A DNA stretch of 64,000 nucleotides from contig NZ_JAEUXJ010000008.1 of the NCBI RefSeq assembly GCF_016775475.1, positions 124,001 to 188,000 of the forward strand, written 5' to 3'. Both the position numbers and the translations under genes were made by a program. Within the stretch, counting starts at the first letter, position 1, and each line of letters starts with the position of its first letter. Origin of the DNA: Belnapia mucosa (GTDB taxonomy: Bacteria; Pseudomonadota; Alphaproteobacteria; Acetobacterales; Acetobacteraceae). The notes below the pieces were generated by a model. The model saw only the letters and a program-made list of their open reading frames with translations, was not told the origin of the DNA and made no database searches. Of this stretch, positions 43,010-52,753 are shown piece after piece.

Positions 43010-43471
43010 TTATGTTTCGGTGGCCGCTGCACGCTGCCAAGCCACGCCGGCCTCATCCATGAGGAGACGGCCCGCCGCCTCGCTATCGGCCCAGTCGGCC
43101 CGCAACTGGCCCTGAAACACAACCCGCTGAATCCCTGCCTGGATCAGTGAGGCAGCGCAGGCCGCGCATGGCGGATGAGTGATGTAGGCCGTGCAACCGG
43201 CGAGCGACACACCCGAGCGCGCGGCCGTGGCGACCGCATTGGCCTCGGCGTGTACGGAGAGGAGCAACTTCGTCGGACGATCGGCAAGCCGCTCCGGCAG
43301 GTCGGTCACCCCGCGCGGAAAGCCATTGTAGCCGGTCACCCGGATCCGGCGGTCGTCGTCGACAACGACGCAACCAACCTTGGTTGTACGGTGCTTGGAC
43401 CAGCCAGCAATGTGCATGGCCAGAGCCAGGAACCGAGCGTCCCAACGGGGGGAGATGTGAGCGTCACTCAT
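43010..43471 (-). CDS. dCMP/cytidine deaminase family protein
   Basis: A 153-residue zinc deaminase of the deoxycytidylate deaminase (ComEB) type. Zinc His74 and catalytic Glu76 lie in SVHAEANAV, and zinc Cys102 and Cys105 in HPPCAACA. It deaminates a cytosine nucleotide to the uracil form. No ribosome-binding site precedes the start at 43471, and the frame stays open upstream to 43633, but the family alignment starts near here (WDARFLALAMHIAGWSKHRT). It begins the stretch with weaker codon bias. Confidence 0.85.
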   Translation of the reverse strand: MSDAHISPRWDARFLALAMHIAGWSKHRTTKVGCVVVDDDRRIRVTGYNGFPRGVTDLPERLADRPTKLLLSVHAEANAVATAARSGVSLAGCTAYITHPPCAACAASLIQAGIQRVVFQGQLRADWADSEAAGRLLMDEAGVAWQRAAATET

Positions 43472-43800
43472 GTGGCGGTGCAGATGGCACAAAAAGCCTC
43501 GCGGTTCGAGACCGGCAGGCTTCGAAGAGCCGATTGTCGAGAGGTATCGTGCTTGCGACCAATCCTTGGGGTTTGGGGAGACCCCAGCACCTCGGAGAGG
43601 ATACCCGCCCCTGGTCCACCGCTGCACCACCAAGCTAGCCGCGCTCGCTGTGGCGAAACCTGGACCTTCAGCGCCTACCAGGACTATAGGGAATGTTCCG
43701 TGAAGAGACCGAATGGAGCAGGGGTGGGAACTGGGGAATGAAAGTCTCTGGGGGGAGAGCGCCTACACGGCGCCGAGCCACCACGAGCGGCCTCCTCACG
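43472..43800. other. Gap without recognisable genes
   Basis: This gap has several short overlapping frames but none with a family match, codon bias or good ribosome-binding site. It may hold the promoter of the dCMP deaminase gene. Nothing else is visible. Confidence 0.5.
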
Positions 43801-45180
43801 TCAGCGGCTCGGTTGCCCTCCACCTCCATCGACCGATGGTGACGCCGGGCTCGAACCCGGTACGGTCGGCGAGGCGCGCTCACGCGCGACCTGCGCCCGC
43901 AGGGCGGCGAGTTCCTGGCGTTGGCTCTCCAGCTGACCCCGCAGCAACTGCTCCTGCTGCTGAAGCTGCTGCAAGCTCTGGCGCGCTGTTTCGGCCGCCT
44001 GTGTCAACTGCGTTGCTTGTGCCTCCAGGCCCCTGGCGCGGGTGCCAGCCTCGTCCAGCGCCGCGCGTCGCGCAGCAACCTCGCCCTCGGCTGTGCCGAT
44101 TTCGCGGCGGAGCGCCTGGAGCCGCTGCTCTGCTGCTGGAATATCCCGCTGCTGCTCTGCCAGGGACTGCTGTACCTGCCCAGCTTGGCCGCGCAGCGCC
44201 TGCAGGCGCTGCTCCTCGGCGGCAGCCTGTTGCCCGAGTTCGGTGAGGCGCTGCTCTGCAACCCGGATCGCGTTGCCGGTTTCAGCACTGCGGGTTTCAA
44301 GGCTCCGAATAGCCTCAAACGCTTGGTCGCGGGCGCTGCCCAGGCGCGACAACTCGGTCTGAGCGCGTTCGAGCTGAGTGCGACGCTCGGTAAGCGCAGC
44401 CTCGGCGGCCGCAATGGCCTCACGGCGTTGCGCAAGCTGGCCCTCTGTTCCGGCCACGGTGCCGGCCAGCTCGGTCGAGCGCGCCTCCAAGCCCCGCACC
44501 CGACCGGTAGCCTCCTCCGCCGCAGTCATGGCCTGCGTCAGCCGGGCCGAGGCCTCCTCTAGCGCAGCACGGCGAGCCGCGAGCTCGCCCTCAGCGGCTC
44601 GCACCTCGCTGAGAAGCGCCTGCAGCCGCTGCTCGGCGCCGCCGACTGAGCCAGTCAATTCGGTCGAGCGCGCTTCTAAGCCGCGCAGGCGGGCAGCAGC
44701 GTCCTCGGCCGCCCGGTTGGCTGCCTCAACCCGACCGCCTGCCTCCTCTAGGGCCGCCCGCCGCGCGTCAAGGCCGCGCTCGGCTTCGCCAGCCTCACCG
44801 CGCAGTCCCTGTAGCCGTTGCTCCTCGGCCGCGGCTTGCTGACGGAGGTCGGCAAACTGCCGCTCGGCAGTCTCGACACCGGTCCTCAGCTCATTGGCCC
44901 GCGCCTCAGCCGTGGCTGCCTGGCCTTGGGCGCCCGCTATCCGCTGCTCCAATGCGGCGAGATCGCCCGCGGCTCTGCGCTCCGCAGTCAGCGCGCCCTC
45001 AACCTCGCCGACCCGCTGCTGCGCCAGGCGCCCGCGGGTTTCGGCTGCGGCCAGAGCCTGCTCGCGGTCGCCGAGCCGGCTGTTCCTGTTGATAGCGAAG
45101 CCCCAGCCGAGGACCGCCGCGAGTAGGAGGACCCCCAGCGTGATCAAAGCGGGCCTAGGCCAGGTAGACAGCGGTGCCAT
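43801..45180 (-). CDS. Membrane-anchored repetitive coiled-coil protein
   Basis: A 459-residue protein with one membrane helix at about residues 10-31 (ALITLGVLLLAAVLGWGFAI). Almost 400 residues of Ala/Glu/Arg/Gln-rich coiled coil follow, then a short Pro/Ser/Gly tail. The coiled coil contains repeats of about 65 residues built around EQRLQALR, then ARRAALEEA, then RGLEARSTEL; at least three copies are clear, some diverged. It has no known family. Such proteins can act as envelope spacers or scaffolds; the function is unknown. It lies just upstream of no obvious partner, 76 bp from a GlsB-type gene on the same strand. Confidence 0.75.
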   Translation of the reverse strand: MAPLSTWPRPALITLGVLLLAAVLGWGFAINRNSRLGDREQALAAAETRGRLAQQRVGEVEGALTAERRAAGDLAALEQRIAGAQGQAATAEARANELRTGVETAERQFADLRQQAAAEEQRLQGLRGEAGEAERGLDARRAALEEAGGRVEAANRAAEDAAARLRGLEARSTELTGSVGGAEQRLQALLSEVRAAEGELAARRAALEEASARLTQAMTAAEEATGRVRGLEARSTELAGTVAGTEGQLAQRREAIAAAEAALTERRTQLERAQTELSRLGSARDQAFEAIRSLETRSAETGNAIRVAEQRLTELGQQAAAEEQRLQALRGQAGQVQQSLAEQQRDIPAAEQRLQALRREIGTAEGEVAARRAALDEAGTRARGLEAQATQLTQAAETARQSLQQLQQQEQLLRGQLESQRQELAALRAQVARERASPTVPGSSPASPSVDGGGGQPSR

Positions 45181-45256
45181 TGAATTTGTCCCGTTTGCTG
45201 CTGAGGCTGCTTGGCCCTCGGAGGCGGTCAGCGGTCCGCAGGAGCCTGCTTAGAAC

Positions 45257-45517
45257 TTAGGACGCGCGCCGGCGGGACGAGAAGGCATTGTAAAGCCAGA
45301 GCACGACGATTGCCCCGAGGACCGCTACCAGCAGACTCCACAGGTTGAAGCCGGTGACTCCAACACCGCCTATGGCACTTATCAGCAGGCCACCGACGAA
45401 TGCCCCCACGACGCCGAGCACCAAATTCATCAGCAGGCCTGAACCCTCGCCATGCATGATTTTGTTAGCGATCCAGCCCGCGATGAGCCCGAACACTATC
45501 CAGGCGATAATGCCCAT
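45257..45517 (-). CDS. GlsB/YeaQ/YmgE-family small membrane protein
   Basis: An 86-residue protein with three membrane helices and the family pattern IAWIVFGLIAGWIANKIM, then LVLGVVGAFVGGLL. Members are stress-induced inner-membrane proteins of unknown mechanism. AGGAG lies upstream of the ATG. It is upstream of the coiled-coil gene on the same strand, so the two may be co-transcribed. Confidence 0.9.
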   Translation of the reverse strand: MGIIAWIVFGLIAGWIANKIMHGEGSGLLMNLVLGVVGAFVGGLLISAIGGVGVTGFNLWSLLVAVLGAIVVLWLYNAFSSRRRAS

Positions 45518-46247
45518 CCTGATTTCCTCCCCTGCGCGCCGAAACGGCTACCAGCGCCACCAAGACCGCCATGTGCCGCCTTGGCGAACACAACGCGTAG
45601 CTTGGCGCCTAGTGCCACCTCGGCATCAAAGCCCAGATGCGGACATCGCGCCTTTCGCCCGACCTGGCCAGCGGCGCACCGATTAGATGGGGCTGTCGGC
45701 ACCAACATTGCAGGTCGGCGCAGAACGATCACTGCCGGCCTACGCACGGATACTAGACGCGCTGGAGCGCTCGCTCAGGAACGTCCGACGTGTGGCATCC
45801 TGGGCGCTTCACACCTGATGAAACACCGCAATCCAGCGACCTCCAACGCAGCCGTGCTGGACTTCTTGGCATTCTGCGAGACGTAACCCTGCGCAAGGGG
45901 ATCCCGAAGCGGTAGCTGCGCTGCCAAGTGGGGGCGTCGCGGCCCAAAGCTCCTCCACGGCGGTGGGCGTACTACCCCCACTGGCGTGCCGCCCACCCCG
46001 CCCAATCCTTTGTCGTCCAGTGCCGCGGTCTCGTCCGGCGCAACGAGCTCCGGCGCAATGCGTCGAGCAAACTTCGGTGATCTGCCGACCGCGCCAGGCT
46101 GGCGCGCGCTCAGGCATTTGGTGTGGCCCTTTTCAACTCCTGCGCCGGATGCAGCGGCACGGCACCTTCCCGCAAGGCGTTCGGCCCCTCACCCCTGGGT
46201 GGCCCGGCGTTGCCGCTTGGCCTCCTAGGAAGTGGAGCATAGGCGCG
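45518..46247. other. 730-bp gap without a supported gene
   Basis: Open frames here are overlapping, rich in Arg/Pro/Ala, and match nothing I know. A start in frame with the DUF3182 gene exists at 45963, but the extension does not look coding. Promoters for the divergent GlsB and DUF3182 genes must lie here. Confidence 0.5.
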
Positions 46248-47360
46248 ATGGGAGATTTCCAGGTGCAGCGTGGCATTGTGGCGGTGTACTCCGACCCCGG
46301 ACGCGGCTTCGCCCATAGCCACGAAAGGGCCACCCGCGAGGGGATAGCAAGGCAGCTGGCTGTTCTTAAAGGCTTCGAATTTGTGGGAGAGTACGATCCA
46401 GGCACGCGCTACCCGGGGCCGGTCTACCTCGTGCCGAGCGATACCCTGGTCGGGCTCGAGGTGGCGTTGGCGCTTGGGGTGCGCGACGAGCACGACCTGT
46501 TCGGCGGCGTGGTGTCTCATGCCTTTGTAGCAACCAAGGCGATCACCCACCCACTCGTTGATCCGGACGCGGCAGCGCCGCCCGGCTGGTCGCCCGCCTT
46601 CGGGCACCGGGTGCGTGGTGCCGTCCTTTCCGGCTTCACCGCCTTCGCCCGCGCCGACGCTCGCCGCGCTGGCGAGCATCTGCTTGAGCGCGGGCCAGTG
46701 CGCGTCAAGCCAGTGCGGGCGACCGGCGGCCGCGGTCAGGTCGTGGTCTCCGACATGGCCGAGCTGGAGGTGCTGCTCAGTGGAATGGAGGCCGCAACCT
46801 TCTCGGAGGACGGGTTGGTTTTGGAGGAGAACCTCGCGACGGTGACGACCTACAGCGTGGGCCAAGTGCGGGTGGCCGAGCTTGTTGCAACCTACTGGGG
46901 CACACAGCGCCTCACCCAGGACAACAGCGGCACGGCCGTTTACGGCGGCTCCGAGCTGTTCGTCGCACGCGGCGGCTTCGAGGCGCTGGCGGGGCTCGAA
47001 CTTCCGGAGGAAGCGCGGCTCGCGGTGTCACAGGTGCAGGTTTATGATGCAGCGGCGGTGGAGTGCTTCGCGGGGATGTTCGCCTCGCGCCGCAACTACG
47101 ACGTCGCCCAGGGGACAGACGCGATCGGCCGGCCCCGCTGCGGCGTCCTGGAGCAGTCCTGGCGTGTGGGCGGCGCAAGCGGCGCCGAGCTTGCGGCGCT
47201 CGAGGCATTCCGCGCCGAACCCGCGCTGTGCACGGTACGCGCCGCCACCGTGGAGATCTATGGCGAAGCCGCGCCGCCACCGCCGAACGCGACGGTGTAC
47301 TTTCGGGGCGTGGACGCTCTGGATGGCCCGATGACCAAATACGCGATGGTGGAGTTCTGA
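46248..47360 (+). CDS. DUF3182 family protein (ATP-grasp-like)
   Basis: A 370-residue protein matching the DUF3182 group in layout: RGIVAVYSDPGRGFAHSHE at the N-terminus, then an ATP-grasp-like core with PVRVKPVRATGGRGQVVV, LVLEENLATVTTYSVGQV, and FASRRNYDVAQG near the C-terminus. The function is unknown; ATP-grasp folds join a carboxylate to an amine or thiol using ATP. Its stop shares a base with the start of the next gene (an alpha/beta hydrolase), a pairing that suggests one pathway. Confidence 0.75.
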   Translation: MGDFQVQRGIVAVYSDPGRGFAHSHERATREGIARQLAVLKGFEFVGEYDPGTRYPGPVYLVPSDTLVGLEVALALGVRDEHDLFGGVVSHAFVATKAITHPLVDPDAAAPPGWSPAFGHRVRGAVLSGFTAFARADARRAGEHLLERGPVRVKPVRATGGRGQVVVSDMAELEVLLSGMEAATFSEDGLVLEENLATVTTYSVGQVRVAELVATYWGTQRLTQDNSGTAVYGGSELFVARGGFEALAGLELPEEARLAVSQVQVYDAAAVECFAGMFASRRNYDVAQGTDAIGRPRCGVLEQSWRVGGASGAELAALEAFRAEPALCTVRAATVEIYGEAAPPPPNATVYFRGVDALDGPMTKYAMVEF

Positions 47361-48133
47361 TGGCTACGCGCGATGAAGCGGTCGAAATCCCGGTCGACGG
47401 CCGGAGCATTCCCGGCACCGTGGTCGCGCCAGCGACCGCGATCCCCGGCATGCTTTTCGTGCAGGGGTGGGGGAGTAATCAGGATGTCTACCTCCCCCGC
47501 GCCCGCCAGATCGCATCGCTCGGCTGCGTCGGCCTGACCTTCGAGCCGCGCGGCGTGGCGCGAGACGACCCGCGGCACGACAGCGTGTCGCGCGAGGACA
47601 ACCTGCACGACCTTGTAGCGGCCTACGATACCTTAGCCGGCCAACCGGGTGTCGATCGGGCAGCAATCGGTGTCGTCGGCAGCAGCTACGGCGCCTACCT
47701 GGCGGCGATCCTCACCACACTCCGGCCCGTCAGGTGGCTAACATTGCGGGTGCCTGCCCTTTACCGTGACGAGGACTGGGCAGCACCGAAGCAGCGGCTC
47801 GACAAGGACGCTTTGGCGGCTTACCGGCGGGGTCCAGTCGCCGCGGAGGAGAACCGGGCGCTAGGCGCCTGTGCGGAGTTTGAGGGCGATGCGCTAGTCG
47901 TTGAATCCGAGCACGACGATATCATTCCTCACGCGGTGGTCGCGAACTACCTGGCGGCGTTCCGGCGCGCTCGCTCGCTGACCTATCGCCGGATCGAGGG
48001 TGCCGACCATGGGCTGTCCGACAGGGCGTCACAGGAGGCCTACGCCGCGCTGCTTATGAGTTGGGTGACGGAGATGGTGTTGGACGCTCGAGGCGGCCGA
48101 GCCTACCCCTCCGGTCGTCCGTGGGCGGGTTAA
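47360..48133 (+). CDS. Alpha/beta hydrolase
   Basis: A 257-residue alpha/beta hydrolase. The oxyanion segment is VQGWGSNQD, the nucleophile elbow GSSYGAYLA with catalytic Ser, the acid in VESEHDDIIP, and the His in IEGADHGLSD. It is soluble, without a signal peptide. Its start overlaps the DUF3182 stop (TGATG), so translation is coupled. The substrate is unknown, likely an ester or peptide-like bond. Confidence 0.85.
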   Translation: MATRDEAVEIPVDGRSIPGTVVAPATAIPGMLFVQGWGSNQDVYLPRARQIASLGCVGLTFEPRGVARDDPRHDSVSREDNLHDLVAAYDTLAGQPGVDRAAIGVVGSSYGAYLAAILTTLRPVRWLTLRVPALYRDEDWAAPKQRLDKDALAAYRRGPVAAEENRALGACAEFEGDALVVESEHDDIIPHAVVANYLAAFRRARSLTYRRIEGADHGLSDRASQEAYAALLMSWVTEMVLDARGGRAYPSGRPWAG

Positions 48134-48301
48134 ACCGCATTTTACAGGCCCTGCTGCATGGGATGCCGCCGAACAGACGCGGCCGCTCTGGAAGACCTTA
48201 TTGGGCGTGATCCCTCCGCCAGACAGCGTCCGCTCCACAAGGACACCCGCCGCGCAGACGCGTTCCGGCAGAGCGAACATGACCACGAGGATCCGCCCAC
48301 G

Positions 48302-49369
48302 ATGACCTCAGCCGAGACCGCCATCCGCGAGGCCTTTGCCACTCAGGCCAGATCGTGCGCCGACCGCGGCTCACCCTTTACGGGTCTGCTCTGCAAGGTG
48401 CTTGAGCGGTCGCTCGACCGCTCGACAGAAGTCGGACGACGCCTGCTGGACTGGTCCGGGCGACCCGACGCACGCGGCGACTCGGTTCCGCTCAGATTGG
48501 CTGGCGGCCTACATGCTCTAGTCCGGCAGGGGCGCCTACCGCGCCTGGCTGCGATGTACCCGCCCAACCCAACGCCCGAAGCGGGGACGCTTGGGGCGGC
48601 CCTGGCCGGCGCCTTGTCAGACGCCGATGCCGACCTCTTGCCCTGGCTCGACCGCCCGCCACAGACCAACGAGCCCATGCGCTCGGCCCCGCTCATGGCG
48701 GGCCTCCTCGTTATCGCCGCCGAGACCGGTGGACTGCCCTTCGCGCTGCACGAGCTCGGCGCGAGCGCGGGCCTAATCCTCATGCTTGACCGCTACGAGC
48801 ATCAGTTGGGCGCCGTAACGGCCGGTACGCTGGGCTCGTCGGTAAAGATCTGTCCTGCCTGGGAAGGGGGGCTGCCGCCAGCAGGAGTGCCGGCACATGT
48901 TTGGCGGCGGCAGGGGTGCGACCTCGACCCGCTTGATGTGGCCAACCCGGCTGACCGTGAGCGCCTGCTCGCCTACGTGTGGCCGGACCAGGCCGATAGG
49001 CTTGCCCGCGTCGAAGCCGCCATCGATGTCGCGGCCAATGACCCGCCCCGGCTGGACCGCGCGGAGGCAGCCGCCTGGACCGAAGCTGTGCTTGATCCGG
49101 GTGCCGCCGAGGAGGGGGTGGCGCGCGTGCTCATGCATGCGGTGGCCCTCCAGTATGCCCCAGAGAAGACTGCGGCCCGGATCGCAGCGCACGCGGCGCG
49201 GGTGGGGGCGGCTGCAACAACGGAGGCGCCTTTCGCCTGGCTCCGCTTCGAGGCGGACCCGGCCTACGGCGAGCGAGCGAGCTTGCGCCTGACCCGGTGG
49301 CCCAGTGGAGGCGAGCGCGTGCTCGGTTTGGGCGACACGCATGGGGAGAAGCTACGCTGGCTGGGGTAG
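48302..49369 (+). CDS. DUF2332 family protein
   Basis: A 355-residue protein. The ordered segments IREAFATQARSCADRGSPFT, RSAPLMAGLLVIAAETGGLPFALHELGASAGL and the late LGLGDTHGEKLRWLG match DUF2332, a family of unknown function found in actino- and proteobacteria. It follows the DUF3182/hydrolase pair by 170 bp on the same strand. No signal peptide or membrane helix is seen. Confidence 0.75.
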   Translation: MTSAETAIREAFATQARSCADRGSPFTGLLCKVLERSLDRSTEVGRRLLDWSGRPDARGDSVPLRLAGGLHALVRQGRLPRLAAMYPPNPTPEAGTLGAALAGALSDADADLLPWLDRPPQTNEPMRSAPLMAGLLVIAAETGGLPFALHELGASAGLILMLDRYEHQLGAVTAGTLGSSVKICPAWEGGLPPAGVPAHVWRRQGCDLDPLDVANPADRERLLAYVWPDQADRLARVEAAIDVAANDPPRLDRAEAAAWTEAVLDPGAAEEGVARVLMHAVALQYAPEKTAARIAAHAARVGAAATTEAPFAWLRFEADPAYGERASLRLTRWPSGGERVLGLGDTHGEKLRWLG

Positions 49370-49805
49370 GCCAGCCTGCTATATGTCCGCTAGGTGCGGC
49401 ACCGGCGAAAAGATTATAGGAAGCCGGCGCTTCACCGATCACACACTGTTCGGCGTCAGGTCCAGTTTGCTGCTGTCCCGTCGTCTGGGTTGGTCAGACG
49501 TCTGCGTGAGCGCAACGACTGGCTGGTCGAATGCCACCACCCTCCCCGCGGGCCCATCCTCGCCAAAGCCAGCCGTGATGCCGACGAAATGCCGTCTTTC
49601 CTGCGCGACGTCCAGCAGGCAGCAGCCGCCGCCTTTATCCATCGCTGGGGCTTGGGGGAGATAAGCGTCAATCTCTGACGCCCCAGCATTCGGCGTCCCC
49701 AAGCCTGCGCCTCACATGTTGACGTGGCCCAGCGCCACAGCTCCTACTTGGCATCTGAGTGCCGCCGCTTTGCGTGGACCGGCGCCTGCTGGAGGAGAAC
49801 GGGTC
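49370..49805. other. 436-bp gap without a supported gene
   Basis: A 94-codon frame at 49394-49678 ends in DVQQAAAAAFIHRWGLGE, which looks somewhat protein-like, but it lacks a ribosome-binding site and a family match. Otherwise only the upstream region of the next Bug-type gene. Confidence 0.45.
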
Positions 49806-50786
49806 ATGTTCAACCGTCGTACCCTTGCCCTCGGCGCGGGGGGGCTCCTCGCCATGCCAAGTCTGCTTTTGGCGCAGGGCTGGCAGCCCACGGGCCCGAT
49901 CCGCATCGTAGTGCCGTTCCCTGCGGGAGGCACTACGGACACCCTCGCTCGGCTCTACGCACAGCGTTTGAGCGAGACCATGGGCGTGTCCGTCGTGGTG
50001 GAGAACCGCGGCGGCGGCGGCGGTTCGATCGGCGCGGATGTGGTGGCCAAGGCTCCACCTGATGGCCAGGTACTGCTGTTCCACAATCTCACCTTCTCGA
50101 CGACCACGGCGGCGCTCGAGTTCGTTGGTCGGGCGCCTCACTCAATCGAGCGGGACTTTGCCCCGATCACTCTCGGCGCCAACGTGCCGATGTTGCTACT
50201 GGTAAACGCGCAGGTGCCGGCGAGCAACCTACGCGAGTTCGTCGCCTGGGCGAAGTCGCAGGCCACGCCGCCTTTCTACGGATCGACCGGCCCCGGCAGC
50301 ACGGTGAACCTAGTCGGTGAGGTTCTGAAGCGTGATGGCGACTTCCGCATGGAGCATGTACCCTTTCGGGGTGCGGCGCCGCTGGTTCAGGAGATGCTGG
50401 CCGGGCGCATCGCCTTCGGCGGCGACCAGCTATCCTCATCCTTGCAGCACGTCAGGGCTGGAACGTTGAAGCCGATCGCAACCCTTGCCGCAGAGCGCGC
50501 TCGTGCCTTGCCCGAGGTACTGACGGTCCGCGAGCAGGGCTTTCCCAATGCGGAGATGCTCGGCTGGAACGGCTTCTTCGCGCCTGCGCGCACGCCTGAG
50601 CCCGTTCTGGCACGCCTGCACGCCGAGATCGCAGCGGCAGCGCAGCACCCTCCGATTACCGCGCGCATCAGGGAGCTCGGTGCGGAGCCGGGCGGCAATT
50701 CAGCCGCTGAGTTTGCCGCGTCAGTCCACGCACAGGTTGCCGCAGTGAGGCCGCTAGTGCGCGAACTCCGGATGCAAGTTGAGTAG
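49806..50786 (+). CDS. Bug-type solute-binding protein
   Basis: A 326-residue periplasmic binding protein. The signal peptide NRRTLALGAGGLLAMPSLLLAQ is followed by IRIVVPFPAGGTTDTLAR, VENRGGGGGSIGADVVAKAPPDG and FYGSTGPGSTVNLVGE, all typical Bug elements. A GGAGGAG site lies upstream. It is a lone gene without TctAB; its ligand is unknown. Confidence 0.9.
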   Translation: MFNRRTLALGAGGLLAMPSLLLAQGWQPTGPIRIVVPFPAGGTTDTLARLYAQRLSETMGVSVVVENRGGGGGSIGADVVAKAPPDGQVLLFHNLTFSTTTAALEFVGRAPHSIERDFAPITLGANVPMLLLVNAQVPASNLREFVAWAKSQATPPFYGSTGPGSTVNLVGEVLKRDGDFRMEHVPFRGAAPLVQEMLAGRIAFGGDQLSSSLQHVRAGTLKPIATLAAERARALPEVLTVREQGFPNAEMLGWNGFFAPARTPEPVLARLHAEIAAAAQHPPITARIRELGAEPGGNSAAEFAASVHAQVAAVRPLVRELRMQVE

Positions 50787-51054
50787 CCTGTCTACGCCGC
50801 CGCCGTGGGTAAGCCGTAGAGGCGCAGCGCCCCAAGCTTAATCTGGCGGCCTTTGCCAGCTGCACTGTCACACGCGGGCTGAGCAACGAATCGGCCATCT
50901 CCGCGCCACCAGTCCGGGCCGTAGAGGGAATATTGTAGAGCGGCGTGGTGAGCGAGGTCAGAGCGTCGCCAGCGGCGCTCTCCCGAACGTACCTTGCCGC
51001 ATCGAAGCGGCCGACGAACAGTCAGGTGCCACCCGCAACATCCTCAATCCCACA

Positions 51055-51300
51055 CTAATCGGAATTGGCAGAGGTCTCTTTGGGCACACGACGTTCCGCA
51101 GCAGCCTGCCACTGCCGCTGGACTTCGGCATCCACCTCGGCCGCCGACTGGCCGGGGTGGACGACCACATCGGCACCGTTCAACGCAAAGCGGACGCGAT
51201 AACCATGCTTGTTTGCTTTATCGATGCAGCGGGTGATGACATGGGGCAGGTAATCTGTCGGTTGAGTCGCGTAATCCACGATGTCCTGGGCTTCACCCAT
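51055..51300 (-). CDS. Small protein of unknown function
   Basis: An 81-residue acidic protein: MGEAQDIVDYATQPTDYLPH, then KANKHGYRVRFALNGADVVV and a C-terminal helix with QSAAEVDAEVQRQWQAAAER. GAGG nine bases before the ATG supports 51300 rather than the upstream ATG at 51309. I do not recognise a family; the mixed beta/helix pattern looks like a real folded protein. Confidence 0.55.
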   Translation of the reverse strand: MGEAQDIVDYATQPTDYLPHVITRCIDKANKHGYRVRFALNGADVVVHPGQSAAEVDAEVQRQWQAAAERRVPKETSANSD

Positions 51301-51543
51301 GTGATGCATCCTCAGATTTGCAATGGACGCTAACATGCGCTTGGCAAGCCGCGCCAGTAGGCAGTCGCGGCTGCCTCGGAATGACCATGCGGTGCGGAGG
51401 CGCGACCGCCTCTTCCCACCTATTGATCCGGCTTGGGTGCAGTTGAACATTTTGTAGCAGCGCCCCGGAATACCCACTGCGGCGCAGCCCGAATGCACTT
51501 CAAGATCGCCCAAGTCAGTTCAATAACTTCGGGAGTTCAAGCA

Positions 51544-52560
51544 TCAACGGAGAGGCAACGCGTACATGAGGCCGCCGCGGGTCCAAAGGTCGTTCTGTCC
51601 ACGCGGAAGCCCGATAACGCTACCGCTCCCGAGATTACGTTCAAAGCTCTCTCCATAGTTCCCGACGGCCTTGATAGCGTTGTAAAGCCATCTCTCATCA
51701 AGCCCGAGTGCACCCCCGAAGCCGGGCGTCACGCCCAGAAGTCGCTGCACAGCGGGGTTGGGGTCACGCAGGCGCTGATCCACATTCGCTTGGCTGATGC
51801 CAAGTTCTTCGGCCTCGATCATGCCTGTTAAAACCCATTTCACAGTATCGAACCACTGGTCGTCACCGTGACGGACCATGGGACCGAGCGGCTCCTTGCT
51901 GATGCGTTCGGGTAGGAGGATGTGCTCGTTCGGGTTCTGGACGGCGGTCGCACGGTAGCTGGCGAGCTGACTTGCATCTTGCGTCATTGCATCGCATCGG
52001 CCGGAGCTGTAAGCTCCCACGAACTCGTCTGGCCGCTCAATCAGTACCGGCGTAAAGTGCATATTGTTGGCTCGAAAATAGTCGGTGATGTTCAGTTCAC
52101 TCGTGGTGCCCGGCTGTATGCAGACTGTCGCACCATCGAGTTGTTGAGCCGAGGTGATGCCAAGCGAGCGGCGGACCATGAAGCCCTGACCGTCGTAAAA
52201 GTTGACCCCGGCCATGTTGAGGCCGAGAGCCGTGTCACGCTGTAGCGTCTGCGTGGCGTTCCGTGCCAGCACATCAATCTCGCCGCTTTGCAGCATGGTA
52301 AACCGGTTCTGTGATGAGGTGGGGACGAAGCGGACTTTCGCCGGGTCGCCAAACACGGCAGCCGCGAGGGCCCGACAGAAGTCTGCATCGAGGCCGCGGT
52401 ACTCACCCCGGCTGTCTGGGGTCGAGAAACCGGCGACGCCCTGGTTGACACCACAGACGATGGTGCCTCGTGCGCGGATCGCGTCGAAAGCCTGACCTGC
52501 TTGGGCCATGCCGGCCAGCGCCATTGTCAGACCGATCGCGGTGGCAAACAAATAACGCAT
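51544..52560 (-). CDS. General L-amino acid ABC substrate-binding protein (AapJ-like, orphan)
   Basis: A 338-residue periplasmic binding protein. The signal peptide ends near AGMAQAGQA. Then ARGTIVCGVNQGVAGFSTPD and YRGLDADFCRALAAAVFGD match AapJ/BztA, the binding protein of the general amino acid importer, and the C-terminus carries NLGSGSVIGLPRGQNDLWTRGGLMYA. AGAGGGG supports the start. The usual aapQMP permease/ATPase genes are absent, so it either works with a system encoded elsewhere or is a stray duplicate. Confidence 0.9.
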   Translation of the reverse strand: MRYLFATAIGLTMALAGMAQAGQAFDAIRARGTIVCGVNQGVAGFSTPDSRGEYRGLDADFCRALAAAVFGDPAKVRFVPTSSQNRFTMLQSGEIDVLARNATQTLQRDTALGLNMAGVNFYDGQGFMVRRSLGITSAQQLDGATVCIQPGTTSELNITDYFRANNMHFTPVLIERPDEFVGAYSSGRCDAMTQDASQLASYRATAVQNPNEHILLPERISKEPLGPMVRHGDDQWFDTVKWVLTGMIEAEELGISQANVDQRLRDPNPAVQRLLGVTPGFGGALGLDERWLYNAIKAVGNYGESFERNLGSGSVIGLPRGQNDLWTRGGLMYALPLR

Positions 52561-52753
52561 GCATCCCCTCTTCTCAATTGTGAAACGTTCTACCATCTTG
52601 CATGGTCGATTCCGCCTCACTTCGGTCTTGCGTAGAGCCAATGGTCGACCACGCGCCATAGTGAATAGCGGCGCGCCGCCCCAGACCGGCTACTCGGCTG
52701 GGCTCAGGGTCGTAGCACCCGGTTGGTTGGGTGCCGAACCCAGGAGCCCCGAC

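Noticed and set aside
43838..43870. tRNA T-arm-like sequence (CCGGGCTCGAACCCGG)
   Set aside because: No acceptor stem, D-arm or anticodon arm fits around it, and it lies in the coding tail of the coiled-coil gene.
45452..45886. 144-codon plus-strand frame
   Set aside because: No ribosome-binding site, partly antisense to the GlsB gene, low-complexity Arg/Pro/Ala content.
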